Of a stretch of DNA of 64,000 nucleotides, positions 35,582 through 47,640 are shown piece by piece. Both the position numbers and the translations under genes were made by a program. Numbering within the stretch: position 1 is the first letter of the stretch; the number at the start of each line of letters is the position of its first letter. The notes beneath the pieces are model-generated. The model searched no databases and was not told where the DNA came from. It worked only from the letters and a program-made list of their open reading frames with translations. Source of the stretch: Strigamia acuminata. Taxonomy: Eukaryota > Arthropoda > Chilopoda > Geophilomorpha > Linotaeniidae. The stretch is from the NCBI GenBank assembly GCA_949358305.1, contig OX442314.1:7133087-7197086 (forward strand), read 5' to 3'.

Positions 35582-38500
35582 ATGAAGAGAAAATTGCAAC
35601 TATGTGTAAAATGCAGCCAAGTGGTACTTCTAGGACTCACGACATCACTTTTAACCATCTTAATTCTCTTCAGTATATCAACCAATTGGTATGAACAAAA
35701 CAGTAACTCCAAACAACCAATTTCTCCAATCAGAATGCAGAAAACCCTGCCAAGGACATTCAAGTTCAAACATCCATCAGCAACCGAAAGCAATTTCTCC
35801 TTGTGGACAGTCATACCAAACAATGTTGTAGTTCATCTGGGAACTCATCCGAACCCGCACAACTTCACTTACACCTTGAATAACTCAGCCATATGTGAAA
35901 CCTTTGACAAAACCCGCATCCGGCTGCTGATTTTCATCGAATCGCACACTGATAACTACAACCGGCGCAGACAGATCAGAAATACTTGGGGTGTACGTAT
36001 GCTACAAACCGCGCTTAACTTTCGCATTTTATTCCTGCTCGGCCAACCAACAGTGAATCGCACCCAGGACCTCATCGAACAGGAGTATTTTCTTTATGGA
36101 GACATCTTGCAGGAGGATTTTCCTGATACGTTCAATAACTTAGGTATAAAGACACAAAGTGATTTTAAAGAAACAAATAGCACTCCAATCCCCAAACAAT
36201 CTAAACCATAAGCCTTCCAATCAAACAGGGAACAAATTTAGTATCGGGAAATCTGGTTAGGTCGGGCCACGGGAACAAATTTGTACCGGGAAATCTGGTT
36301 AGGTCGGGCCACGGGAACAAATGTGTACCGGGAAATCTGGTTAGGTCGGGCCACGGGAACAAATTTGTACCGGGAAATCTGGATAGGTCGGGCCACGGGA
36401 ACAAATTTGTACCGGGAAATCTGGTTAGGTCGGGCCACGGGAACAAATTTGTACCGGGAAATCTGGTTAGGTCGGGCCACGAGAACAAATTTGTACCGGG
36501 AAATCTGGATAGGTCGGGCCACGGAAACAAATTTGTACAGGGAAATCTGGTTAGGTCGGGCCACGGGAACAAATTTGTACCGGGAAATCTGGTTAAGTCG
36601 GGCCACGGGAACAAATTTGTACCGGGAAATCTGGATAGGTCGGGCCACGAGAACAAATTTGTACCGGGAAATCTGGATAGGTCGGGCCACGGGAACAAAT
36701 TTGTACCGGGAAATCTGGTTAGGTCGGGCCACGGGAACAAATTTGTACCGGGAAATCTGGATAGGTCGGGCCACGAGAACAAATTTGTATCGGGAAATCT
36801 GGATAGGTCGGGCCACGGGAACAAATTTGTACCGGGAAATCTGGTTAGGTCGGGCCACGGGAACAAATTTGTACCGGGAAATCTGGATAGGTCGGGCCAC
36901 GGGAACAAATTTGTACCGGGAAATCTGGTTAGGTCGGGCCACGGGAACAAATTTGTACCGGGAAATCTGGATAGGTCGGGCCACGAGAACAAATTTGTAC
37001 CGGGAAATCTGGATAGGTCGGGCCACGGGAACAAATTTGTACCGGGAAATCTGGTTAGGGCGGGCCACGGGAACAAATTTGTACCGGGAAATCTGGATAG
37101 GTCGGGCCACGGGGTATGGAAAACATCTCACAATGTCACGGTCCACCGGAAACTCCAGGGATTCCGCTGGGCCAGTCTAGCACTGCGATCAAACGATCAT
37201 CTTCAGTGCCTGGCCACTTTATCCATAAGGCCAACGAGGCACAGTGCCTAGGGTGTATAAACCTTTTAGCAGTGTTGTATCTCGTTCACTAAATCGCGAA
37301 CTAGTTCTAGTTCTCGTTCATCACCATTTTCAATATTCTGAACTAGTTCTAGTTCCCGTTCACCCCAAAATCTCAAAGCGAACTAAGTTCTAGTTCAGTT
37401 CTAGTTCAGTTCTAGTTCAGTTCTATTTTCGAACAATTATTTTCTGAATTCAAAGTTTTATTTATACCATTTTCTACTAATAAACTTTATTGCGTGCTTC
37501 GATTAACTTCTGAGCTTCAGCTTCCATATTATTACGATCACAGACCTCGGAAAAAGCGATTACGAAACAAAATAGAATTGTAGACGTAGACTATTGTTGG
37601 AAATCCACCAAATCCGACTAAACAATGAAATACGCAACAGCTTATCAGGGTCGAATGTCACAAGTTATTTTATTTAAAGAAATTACACTAGTCTTATACT
37701 ATAGAAGTCGTCAATGATTGGCCGAGCAATACAACGTCGGAGGAACGAACTAATTAACGAACTAGAACGTAGTTCGCGTCCAAAAAACGAACTTCGTTCG
37801 TTTTTTTCGTTCTTTAAGAATCGCGAACTAGTTCGCGTTCTTAGTTCGCGAACTAAGAACTAAGTTCGCGAACGCGAACTAATAGTTCTAGTTCGATACA
37901 ACACTGCCTTTTAGGGCCTATGAGCCAGTGGCAAACTCAGGAATTTGTGTTCAAGGAGAGTTTATTTTACTTTCAAGATTAAGAATAGGAACGGCTCACC
38001 GTGCTGATCACCTGTTCCCATTAGAAGCAACATAGGGTCTGGTCAGTACTTGGATAGGTGACTTGCTGGGAATCACAGTTGTTTATCTTATTCTTGTCTG
38101 ATTAAAGTACTGTTTCTATGGCAAGAACATCTGGCACCCGCCTCTAACTGGGTTTTCTGTTGTTTTCCAAGCTCTCGGTGGGTTCTTAAGAAAGTCGTCT
38201 CGCGAATTGCAGCTGGCCTATGGTTTTGATTTATTGTCAGTGTTTAGAGTGTCATTAATGTCATTGAAATCATTTTATTTTTAATTATAATATTATCACA
38301 AAGTGTGCACTGTGCATTGAGATAATTTTTCTTTAGGTTTAAAATCAGTGATGGGATTGAAATGGTCCTCCAAGTATTGCCGCCATGCCAATTACATTAT
38401 GAAGACAGACGACGACATTTTTGTTCACGTACCAAATCTTCTCAAAATATTGTCTTTCCAAAACCGGCAGTCCATTCTCATCTGCCATAGAAATAGAGTC

Positions 38501-38887
38501 CGGAAGATCATCCGAAAGAATTCACTTTTCGGAAAATACGAAGTCCGGTCCAAAGATCTACCTGGAATCTACTTCCCGGAGTATTGCGCTGGTTTTGCTT
38601 ACATCATGTCTTTGGATACAGCCGACAAATTATACGAAGCTTCCTTAAGAACTCCGTATTTTTTCATCGAAGATGTGTTCATCACCGGGTTTTGCAGATA
38701 CAAGGCAAACATACAACTAATTGACCATTCTGCCGTAACTCTAAGTCCCCGGCTGACTCCCACACAGACCAGTTGTGCATTTGCTGACGGACGGATTACT
38801 TCGCACGAATTGATGGACAATGGATTAGCAATGCTTTGGGAGCAATTAAACACTCAAGGATTCTTTTGTCCACAACCAATTAGATGA
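35582..38887 (+). CDS. GT31 beta-1,3-glycosyltransferase, copy 1 (370 aa)
   Basis: Golgi type II membrane enzyme of the beta-1,3-galactosyl/GlcNAc-transferase family, using a UDP-sugar donor. Exon A 35582-36143 and exon B 38337-38887 join in phase 1. Residues 13-33 are a signal anchor. Family motifs in order: RRRQIRNTWG 128-137, FLLGQP 151-156, DILQEDFPDTFNNL 174-187 continuing into LKSVMGLKW, metal-binding DDD 212-214 in MKTDDDIFV, YFPEYCAG 266-273 and EDVF 299-302. The 2.2-kb intron holds a MITE-borne minisatellite, a hAT element and a 5S rRNA-like segment. Donor and acceptor sugars cannot be told from sequence. Confidence 0.88.
36226..37185 (+). mobile_element. GCTGGACTGG-type MITE expanded by an internal 42-bp minisatellite
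   Basis: The flanks CAATCAAA (36218-36225) and CGATCAAA (37186-37193) look like an 8-bp target duplication with one mismatch. The right end GGGCCAGTCTAGCACTG matches other copies, while the left end is trimmed. Everything between is about 21 tandem copies of one internal unit plus the normal right part of the element. Confidence 0.75.
36228..37112. repeat. 42-bp minisatellite, about 21 copies
   Basis: Each unit contains GGGAACAAATTTGTACCGGG, AAATCTGG, GTTAGG or GATAGG, and TCGGGCCAC. As 42 is a multiple of three and the unit lacks stops in several frames, the array is open on both strands as a 14-residue repeat (TNLYREIW, GRATG on the plus strand). One to three units remain at the same place in copies 2, 3 and 4. 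Confidence 0.95.
37270..37906 (+). mobile_element. hAT element, non-autonomous, with perfect 8-bp target duplication
   Basis: The ends CAGTGTTGTATC and GATACAACACTG are perfect 12-bp inverted repeats. CCTTTTAG occurs directly on both sides (37262-37269 and 37907-37914). The 637-bp interior is packed with GAACTAGTTCTAGTTC-type subterminal repeats and has no transposase. It lies in the intron of GT31 copy 1 and is absent from the other copies. Confidence 0.9.
37990..38100 (+). repeat. 5S rRNA-derived segment (SINE3-like or 5S pseudogene)
   Basis: The stretch GGTCAGTACTTGGATAGGTG, followed after a few bases by CTGGGAATCAC, matches the 3' half of eukaryotic 5S rRNA, including the internal promoter region. 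The preceding GCTGATCACC and AGAAGCAACATAGGGTCTGG match its middle. The start is degenerate. It sits inside the intron of GT31 copy 1. Confidence 0.7.
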
Positions 38888-39300
38888 TTTTTCAAATTAT
38901 AAACCAAAAATTTTGATTGTACATTTATTACATTATTATGTACATATTTGTGCTAGTGTGCATTTTTATTGATGAATGATGGAAATAAATTATTTCTTTT
39001 CGGTATGCCATGCTTGTAGACAATTGAATTGATGCCCACCAGAAAACATTAGACTACTCTCTGTCCCGATACTACGTTGTCCTAATTCAAGCCACATCAC
39101 TGGTGTAGTGGCACAAAAAAGTAGCCCATAATACCAGAATTTTTATCTAACTAGGCAAAACAACCGATAAAAAACTAAACCTTTGTTTACCTGCCAAAAG
39201 AAACCAACAAATTATACTAATGTTCTAATGTTGCCAAAACTCGTTTGCTGATTAAAAGGTTGATGTAGTTTGTTGAAATAAATTATGTTTGTTTTGATAA
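38888..39300 (+). other. 3' flank of GT31 copy 1
   Basis: Holds an AATAAA at 38984-38989, about 100 nt after the stop, then sequence shared with the 3' flanks of copies 2-5. No gene. Confidence 0.6.
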
Positions 39301-39531
39301 TAAATTGTCCACAAGCACTGCCATGACAACTAACAATGTGCAAGGTAGGTGTTTTAACTGTTTGTTTACTTACTAAAATATAACACTATCTCTTCCTTTT
39401 GTACATAATCAGTGACTTTTAATCGAAGAAATAAGGTAAATTAGAATGCTGGAACATATTAAGAGGTTGCAAATAAGAGTGTTAAAGTAAGAAATGTTAT
39501 TTTTTTTTCGACAGGGGCATTATTTTGAAAA

Positions 39532-40422
39532 ATGAAGAGAAAATTGCAACTATGTGTTATATGCAGCCAAGTGGTACTTCTAACTATGTTTATTCTCTTC
39601 AGTATATCAACCAATTGGTATGAACAAAACAGTAACTCCAAACAACTAACTTCTCCAATCAGAATGCAGAAAGCCCTGCCAAGGACATTCAAGTTCAAAC
39701 ATCCATCGGCAACCGACAGCAATTTCTCCTTGTGGACAGTCTTACCAAACAATGTTGTAGTTCATCTGGGAACTCATCCGAACCCGCACAACTTCACTTA
39801 CATCTTGAATAAGCCTGCCATATGTGAAACCTTTGACCAAACCCGCATCCGGCTGTTGATTTTCATCCATTCGCATACTAATAACTACAACCGACGCAAA
39901 CAGACCAGAAATACTTGGGGCGTGCGTATGCTACAAACCGCGCTTAACTTTCGCATTTTATTTCTGCTCGGCCAACCACCAATAAATCGCACCCAGGACC
40001 TCATCGAACAGGAGTATTTTCTTCATGGAGACATCTTGCAGGAGGATTTTCCTGATACGCTCAATAACTTAGGTATAAAGACGCAAAGTGATTTTAAAGA
40101 CACGAATTGCACTCCAATCCCCAAACAATCTAAATCAAACAGGGAAATCTGGTTAGGTCGGGCCACGGGAACAAATTTGTACCGGGAAATCTGGATAGGT
40201 CGGGCCACGGGAACAAATTTGTACCAGGAAATCTGGATAGGTCGGCCACTAATTGACCATTCTGCCGTAACTCTAAATCCCCATCTAACTCTCACACAGG
40301 CCAGTTGTGCGTTTGCTGACGGACGGATAACTTCGAACGAATTAAGGGACAATGGATTAGAAATGCTTTGGGAGCAATTAAACACTCGAGGATTCTTTTT
40401 TCCACAACAACCAATTAGATGA
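39532..40422 (+). pseudogene. GT31 copy 2, internal deletion, single fused frame (296 aa)
   Basis: Exon A (39532-40072) is intact, with RRKQTRNTWG and the normal donor. About 2.5 minisatellite units then run straight into the last 54 codons of exon B, so the intron end, the acceptor and most of exon B (DDD, YFPEYC, EDVF) are gone. Unspliced, the frame stays open from ATG to the native stop across the junction. Without the metal-binding motif it cannot be a normal enzyme. The 5' exon and AG (39514) are kept, so it may still be transcribed. Confidence 0.8.
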
Positions 40423-40429
40423 TTTTTAA

Positions 40430-41177
40430 AATTATAAACCAAATTTTGATTGTACATATACAATATTTGTGCTTGTGTGCACTTTATTGATGAATGTTGG
40501 AAATAATTATTTCTTTCTGGTATGCCATGCTTATAGGGAATTGAATTGAACCAGAAAACATTAGCCGTATCACTGGTGTAGTGGCACAAAAAAGTAGCCC
40601 AAAAATCCAGAATTGTATTCTGACTAGGCAAAACAACCGATAAAAAAATAAACCTTTGTTTACCAGCCAAAAGAAACCAACAAACTATGCTAACATTGTT
40701 CGATTGATTAAAAGGGGAAAAAGCTTATTTTCGCAAATGAAATAAATACTTTATTACCAAATAAATAAAATTTATCCTTCTAATTATTTTTTACACTAAA
40801 ATTCATTGATTATTTCCCTCTCCCCAGTTATGACTCATTTCCCCCCTAAATTAATTTTAATTTTCCTCCACCCAAAACCCCTCAAATAAACTCAAGAACC
40901 CCCCTAACTTTACTGTCCACTAAAAATGTTGTTCCCCACATGCCATTTTATCTCTAACACTTTCGAATGCACCCCCAACATCAAGCATTTCCTGTGTTGC
41001 ACAAATTAACATTCTCAAATGAAATTGGCAACCAAATCTCTTTCGTCGTGTTTTAGGTGCTTGTTTTATGTTTTTTCTAATGTTGCTTAAGATCGTGAAG
41101 ATTATAAAAACGCCAAAACTCGCTTGCTGATTAAAAAGTTGACGTAGTTTGTTGAAATAAATATGTTTGTTTTGATA
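40430..41177 (+). other. Spacer between GT31 copies 2 and 3
   Basis: Repeats the 3' flank of the other copies to about 40810, then a C-rich unique stretch, then (from about 40985) a segment also found at 51525-51710. No exon with support. Confidence 0.5.
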
Positions 41178-41395
41178 ATAAATTGTCCACAAGCACTGCC
41201 ATGACAACTAACAATGTGCAAGGTAGGTGTTCTAACTGTTTGTTTACTTACTAAAATATAACCCTATCTCTTCCTTTTGTACATAATCCGTGACTTTTAA
41301 TCGAAGAAATAGGGTAAATCAGAATGCTGGAACATCGTAAGAGTGGCAAAGTAATAAATGTTATTTTTTCTCAACAGGGTGCATTATTTTGAAAA

Positions 41396-42832
41396 ATGAG
41401 GAGAAAATTACAACTATGTGTAAAATGCAGCCAAGTGGTACTTCTAGGACTCACGACATCACTTTTAACCATCGTAATTCTCTTCAGTATATCAACCAAT
41501 TGGTATGAACAAAACAGTAACTCCAAACAACCAATCTCTCCAATCAGAATGCAGAAAGATCGGCCAAGGACATTCATGTTCAAACATCCATCGGCAAGCG
41601 AAAGCAATTTTTCCTTGTGGACAGTCATACCAAACAATGTTGTAGTTCATCTGGGAACTCATCCGAACCCGCACAACTTCACTTACATCTTGAATAACCC
41701 GGCGGTATGTGAAACCTTTGACAAAACAGGCATCCGGCTGCTGATTTTCATCCATTCGCATACTGATAACCACAACCGGCGCAGACAGATCAGAAATACT
41801 TGGGGCGTGCGCATGCTACAAACCGCGCTTAACTTTCGCATTTTATTCCTGCTCGGCCAACCGAAAAAAAATCACACCCAGGACCTCATCGAACAGGAGT
41901 ATTTTCTTTATGGCGACATTTTGCAGGAGGATTTTCCTGATACGTTCAAAAACTTAGGTATAAAGACACAAAGTGATTTTAAAGACACGAATTAACAATC
42001 TAAATCATAAGCCTTCCAATCAAACAGCGCTGGTCTGGGAACAAATTTAGTATTGGAAAATTTGGTTAGGTCGGGCCACGGGAACAAATTTATACCGAGA
42101 AATCTGGATAGGTCGGGCCACGGGGTATGGAAAACATCTCACATTGTCACGGGCCACCGGAAACTCCAGGTATTCCGCCGGACCAGTCCAGCACTGACTG
42201 CCATTAATGTCATTAAAATCATTTTATTTTTAATTATAATATTATCACAAAGAAACTGTGCATTGAGATACTTTTTTTTAGGTTTAAAATCAGTGATGGG
42301 ATTGAAATGGTCCTCCAGGAATTGCCGCCATGCCGATTACATTATGAAGACAGACGACGACATTTTTGTTCACGTACCAAATCTTCTCAAAGTATTGTTT
42401 TTTCAAAAGCGGCAGTCCATTCTCATCTGCCATAGAGTTACAGTCCGCAATATCATCCGCAAGAATCCACGTTGGAAAAGATACGAAGTCCGGTCCGAAG
42501 ATTTACCTGGAAACTACTTCCCAGAGTATTGCGCCGGTTTTGGTTACGTCATGTCTTTGGATACAGTCGACAAATTATACGAGGCTTCCTTAAGAACTCC
42601 GTATTTTTTTATCGAAGATGTGTTCATCACCGGGTTTTGCAGATACAAGGCAAACATACAAATAATTGACCATTCTGCTGTAACTCTATATCCCCGTCTA
42701 ACTCCCACACAGTCCAGTTGTGCATTTGCTGACGGACGGATTACTTCGAACGAATTAAGGAACAATGGATTAGCAATGCTTTGGGAGCAAATAAACACTC
42801 GAGAATTTTTTTGTCCACAACCAATTAGATGA
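41396..42832 (+). CDS. GT31 beta-1,3-glycosyltransferase, copy 3 (370 aa)
   Basis: Exon A 41396-41957 and exon B 42282-42832 join in phase 1. All motifs of copy 1 are present: RRRQIRNTWG, FLLGQP, DILQEDFPDTFKNL, MKTDDDIFV, YFPEYCAG and FFIEDVF. The intron is only 324 nt and carries a short MITE with two minisatellite units. Exon B is also open upstream into the intron, which produces a longer but meaningless frame. Poly(A) signal AATAAA at 42915-42920. Probably functional; specificity unknown. Confidence 0.87.
42025..42196 (+). mobile_element. GCTGGACTGG-type MITE in the copy 3 intron
   Basis: Starts CAGCGCTGGTCTGGGAAC and ends GGACCAGTCCAGCACTG. It holds two units of the 42-bp repeat, so it is close to the state before the expansion seen in copy 1. 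Confidence 0.75.
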
Positions 42833-42839
42833 TTTTTCA

Positions 42840-43600
42840 AATTATAAACCAAAAATTTTGATAGTACATATACAATATTTGTGCTTGTGTGCATTTTTAT
42901 TGATGAATGTTAGAAATAAATTATTTCTTTCTGGTATGCCATGCTTATAGACAATTGAATTGATGCCCACCAGTGGTATCATTGGTGTAGTGGCACAAAA
43001 AAGTAACCCTTAACACCAGAATTGTTATCTAACTAGGCAAAACAACCGATAAAAAGCTAAACCTTTGTTAACTGCCAAAAGAAACCAACAAACTATGCTA
43101 ACATTGTTTGATTGATTAAAAGGTGAAAAAGCTTATTTTAGGAAATGAAATAAATATTTTATTACCAAATAAATAAAATTCATCCTTCTAATTATTTTTT
43201 ACACTAAAATTCATCGATAATACACATAACTACTTTTTCGCATAGTAGAGCACAGTCCACAGTTAGGCGTAATCCGGCTCAACCAATTCGGAAATAGGAC
43301 AACGTTGTATTGGAACAGAGTATAAAAACCTGGCAGACAAAACCGTACATATTTAAATGTTGTCAGTAGAGCACCCTGTGTCTTTTGAGGAATTTATTCA
43401 GTTGCTAAGGATTGGACTCAAATGCCTTTTCCCATTCTGATGTTGCATGATTGCAACCCATCTGCAACCAAGACACTGACAACATTTTTCCATAGGCATG
43501 GTGGAATGGTCGAACAAGAAAAATTTATTTAAATTTTAACAAAGTAAAATTTTATGCAAGGAGTATACATGTAGTATTGGTCTATTATCTTATTTTACTT
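42840..43600 (+). other. 3' flank of GT31 copy 3
   Basis: Shared, with small differences, with 46650-47420 and 58000-58460, which marks the duplicated block behind copies 3, 4 and 5. No gene. Confidence 0.6.
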
Positions 43601-43639
43601 GAATTTTTTAGTTTGTGAATCTAAGTTAAAAATTGGGTT

Positions 43640-44880
43640 TTCTATTTCGTTGTAAAGAATTAGGGTTTGCGTCACAACACACAGTTGTCGTCATAATTCG
43701 CCTTGCCGAGTAGAACCGTATCGTGCGTGCCCTATCTAACAGCACAATCATCCATTCGAGATGGTAGACGGTACTGTACACAGGGGGGTTTAGCTCGCAG
43801 CTCCGCACAACAGAATAACCACACGAAGTACTACTGGCAAACAGACTGGTTTGGCACAGTTATCGCAGAAATCAGCTGGCCAAACACTTGGTGCTACTTG
43901 CGATAACTATACATGCTCTTTACCAAGCATGCAGACTGTTTTGGCACCATCAGGTGATGGAACCAATCTCTTACAATAATCGTGCTACTAGCAGTGGCTG
44001 AGTGTTTTGGTACCGCACATGGCTCTCTTGTCCTGCCAGGAGAATATTGTATGCACATGGCCGGTATGCTCGGCGAGACCGTCGACGAAAACATTAGTAT
44101 CCCGACCTACACCTTCAATTGGCGGAATGCATGGTTCAGCAAAACCATGCTCGGGTTACAAGTACGATTATTTGACATGAAACATGAAACCAAATAACCA
44201 AAACAAGAACCAACTAACTTCCTGTTGTCAGGAAATATATATACCCTGGATTGGATTAAGTGATTTGGTCACTTATCCAATTGGAACATGGGTTTCACGA
44301 ATCCCACCAATCCTGTGGCACAGGAAGTGGATACCGGGACCATAGGTCTTGAATTATGCTAATCCTTGACATGAAACAAGAATTGGATACCGGGGACCGG
44401 AAGTGGATACCCAGGACTCATTTCCAAGTCACGCATTAATCCTTTAATCCGCATGGTCACATTTCCAAGAATGTGACCAATTCTTCTTCCAATCGTTCAA
44501 TACAATTACATAATTTTATATTATTGTTAAGTTAAAATAATCTACGTGAAGTATATTACATATTTATTTTAATATATTCCTTGTTATTCATTTATTTCTG
44601 CATTTACCGCTGATTTGCGATAGCGGCATTGCGCATTGACGAATGCGGTTTTAGCAGACGAATCTCTGTAGCTTCGGCCGTGATACTTTGAATTCACGAA
44701 GTAATGTCAGTTACCGTAATATTTATTAATACAACATCTTTGCTTCTGAAACACCATACCGTAAATACCTTTATTCAGGACTTTTATTAGTTTTACAGCA
44801 AATACAGCTAAAATACCACCATAATGGCGCAACAGCGACTTCTGGTGGGAAATCAGGCATTTATAACCATATTAATTTGT
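43640..44880. repeat. Dispersed non-coding repeat, short copy
   Basis: Long stretches match 50515-51300: CACAACACACAGTTG, GTTCGCCTTGC or TTCGCCTTGC, GCATGCAGACTG, TTTGGCACCATCAGGTGATGG and CTAACTTCCTGTTGTCAG. It has no reading frame of note and no recognised domain. Boundaries are approximate. Confidence 0.6.
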
Positions 44881-45332
44881 CACAAAATAATAATAACTTA
44901 ATAATAAAAATAAATGTTTTGAAAAATATTTGCCTTCAGGGCGTATTCAAAACCAATAAATAGCTGAACATGTTTGCACACTGGTTGACTGACTTAATTT
45001 CCTGTAAGTGAAATTTGAGGTGCATTTTAAGGGTAAAGTTGAATGAAGCGGAAATGGATCCAGGCCACAGAACAACTTAGGGTGAAACGATTGGTGTGCT
45101 GAGGATGACACCTTTGTCTATTTATTGTTTCTCACAACAAACAAAGGTAGGTGCTCTAACTGTTTGTTTACTTACTAAAATATAACACTATCTCTTCCTT
45201 TTGTACACAATCCGTGACTTTTAACCGAAAACATAGTGTAAATCAGAATGCTGGAAGATATTAAGAGGTTGCAAATAAGAGTGGTAAAGTAATAAATGTG
45301 ATTTTTTTTCGACAGGGGCATTATTTTGAAAA

Positions 45333-46646
45333 ATGAGGAGAAAATTGCAACGATGTGTAAAATGCAGCCAAGTGGTACTTCTAGGACTCGCGACATCACT
45401 TTTAACCATCTTCAGTATATCAACCAATTGGTATGAACAAAACAGTAACTCCAACCAACCAATTTCTCCAATCAGAATGCAGAAAGCCCGGCCAAGGACA
45501 TTCATGTTCAAACATCTATCGGCAAGCGAAAGCAATTTTTCCTTGTGGACAGTCCTACCAAACAATTCTGTAGTTCATCTGGGAACTCATCCGAACCCGC
45601 ACAACTTCATTTACACCGTGAATAACCCGGCCATATGTGAAACCTTTGACAAAAGCCGCATCCGGCTGCTGATTTTCATCCATTCGCATACTGATCACTA
45701 CAACCGACGCAGACAGACCAGAAATACTTGGGGCGTGCGTATGCTACAAACCGCGCTTAACTTTCGCATTTTATTCCTGCTCGGCCAAACACCAATAAAT
45801 CGCACCCAGGACCTCATCGAACAGGAGTATTTTCTTTATGGAGACATCTTGCAAGAGAATTTTCCTGATACGTACAAAAACTTAGGTATAAAGACACAAA
45901 GTGATTTTAAAGACACGAATTGCACTTCCAATCCCCAAACAATCTAAACCATAAGCCTTCCAATCAAACGAAACAAATTTAGTATCGGGAAATCTGGATA
46001 GGTCAGACCACGGGAACAAATTTGTCATTAGAATCATTTTATTTTTAATTATAATATTATCACAAAGAAAGTGCATTGAGATAATTCTTTTTTAGGTTTA
46101 AAATCAGTGATGGGATTGAAATGGTCCTCCAAGTATTGCCGCCATGCCGATTACATTATGAAAACAGACGACGACATTTTTGTTCACATACCAAATGTTC
46201 TGAAAATGTTGTCTTTCCAAAAGCGGCAGTCCATTCTCATCTGCCATACAAATAGACTCCAGAAGATCATCCGAAAGCATTCAGTGTTTAAAAGATACGA
46301 AGTCCGGTCCAAAGATCTACCTGGAATCTATTTCCCCGAGTATTGCTCTGGTTTTGGTTACGTCATGTCTTTGGATACAGTCGACAAATTATACGAGGCT
46401 TCCTTAAGAACTCCGTATTTTTTCATCGAAGATGTGTTCATCACTGGGTTTTGCAGATACAAGGCAAACGTACAACTAATTGAACATTCCGCCGTAACTC
46501 TAAATCCCTGGCTAACTCCCACACAGGCCAGTTGTGCGTTTGCTGACGGACGGATTACTTCGAACCAATTAAGGGACAATAAATTAGCAATATTTTGGGA
46601 GCAATTAAACACTCGAGGATTCTTTTGTTCACAACCAATTAGATGA
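45333..46646 (+). CDS. GT31 beta-1,3-glycosyltransferase, copy 4 (367 aa)
   Basis: Exon A 45333-45885 and exon B 46096-46646 join in phase 1. Key motifs are kept: RRRQTRNTWG, FLLGQ, DILQENFPDTYKNL, MKTDDDIFVHI, YFPEYCSG and FFIEDVF. Three residues are missing from the signal anchor, leaving a short but still hydrophobic segment. The 210-nt intron holds one MITE-derived 42-bp unit. Its 5' exon ends AACAAACAAAG and lacks the upstream ATG present in copies 1-3. Poly(A) signal at 46730-46735. Confidence 0.86.
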
Positions 46647-47640
46647 TTTATTCAAATTATAAACCAAAAATTTTGATTGTACGTATACAATATTTGTGCT
46701 TGTGTGCACTTTTATTGATGAATGTTGGAAATAAATTATTTCTTTCTGGTATGCCATGCTTATAGACAATTGAATTGAACCAGAAAACATTAGACTATAC
46801 TCTGTCCCGATACAACATTGTCCTGATTCAAGCCGTTTCACTGGTGCAGTGGCACAAAAAAATAGCCCTTAACACCAGAATTGTTATCTAACTAGGCAAA
46901 ACAACCGATAAAAAACTAAACCTTTGTTTATCTGTCAAAAGAAACCAACAAACTATCGTATGCTAACATTGTTTGATTGATTAAAAGGTGAAAAAGCTTA
47001 TTTTAGCAAATGAAATAAATATTTTATTACCAAATAAATAAAATTCATCCTTCTAATTATTTTTTACACTAAAATTCATTGATAATAAACCAAACTACTT
47101 TTCTCCCGTAGTAGAGCACAGTCCACAGTTAGACGTAATCCGGTTCAACCGTACCATGCATATATAAATGTTGTCACTAGAGCACCCTGTGTCTTTTGAG
47201 GAATTTATTCAGTGGCTAAGGATTGGACTCAAATGCCTTTTCCCATTCTGATGTTGCATGATTGCAACCCATCTGCAACCAAGACACTGGCAACATTTTT
47301 CCATAGGCATGGTAGAATGGTGGAACAAGAAAAATTTATTTAAATTATAACAAAGTAAAATTTTATGCAAGGAGTATACAAGTAGTATTGATCAATCATT
47401 TTATTTTACTTGAAATTTTTAGTTTGGGTATCTGAATTGATTAGTAAATCCATTGGCCAGTGAAGAGGAATACAGAGAATGCTATCGGAGTTGTTAATTT
47501 AACACATTTAAAAAGAAGATAACATGCAGGTAGGAATGTACGTATTACAATATCAAAAAAATAATTAAAATAATCTTCTTGGCTAGATTTCCCATTATGA
47601 AAATTGATTTACCATGTGATGATTACAAATCCGTATTTAT
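46647..47640 (+). other. 3' flank of GT31 copy 4
   Basis: Repeats the 3' flank of copy 3 up to about 47420, then unique AT-rich sequence. No gene recognised. Confidence 0.55.

Noticed and set aside
36201-37180. About 300-codon ORFs on both strands
   Set aside because: Products of the 42-bp repeat, whose length is a multiple of three. No start context, domain or splice support. Kept only as a finding about the repeat.
40920-41207. 95-codon minus-strand ORF
   Set aside because: The duplicated copy at 51525-51710 does not preserve the frame, so the similarity reflects block duplication rather than coding constraint.
42053-42300. N-terminal extension of GT31 copy 3 exon B (259-codon ORF)
   Set aside because: Runs through MITE and intron sequence upstream of a consensus acceptor at 42281. 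Paralogues show that exon B starts at 42282.
43982-44197. 71-codon plus-strand ORF with MLLAVAECFG
   Set aside because: Falls in a dispersed non-coding repeat. The related copy at 50800-51000 does not keep the frame.
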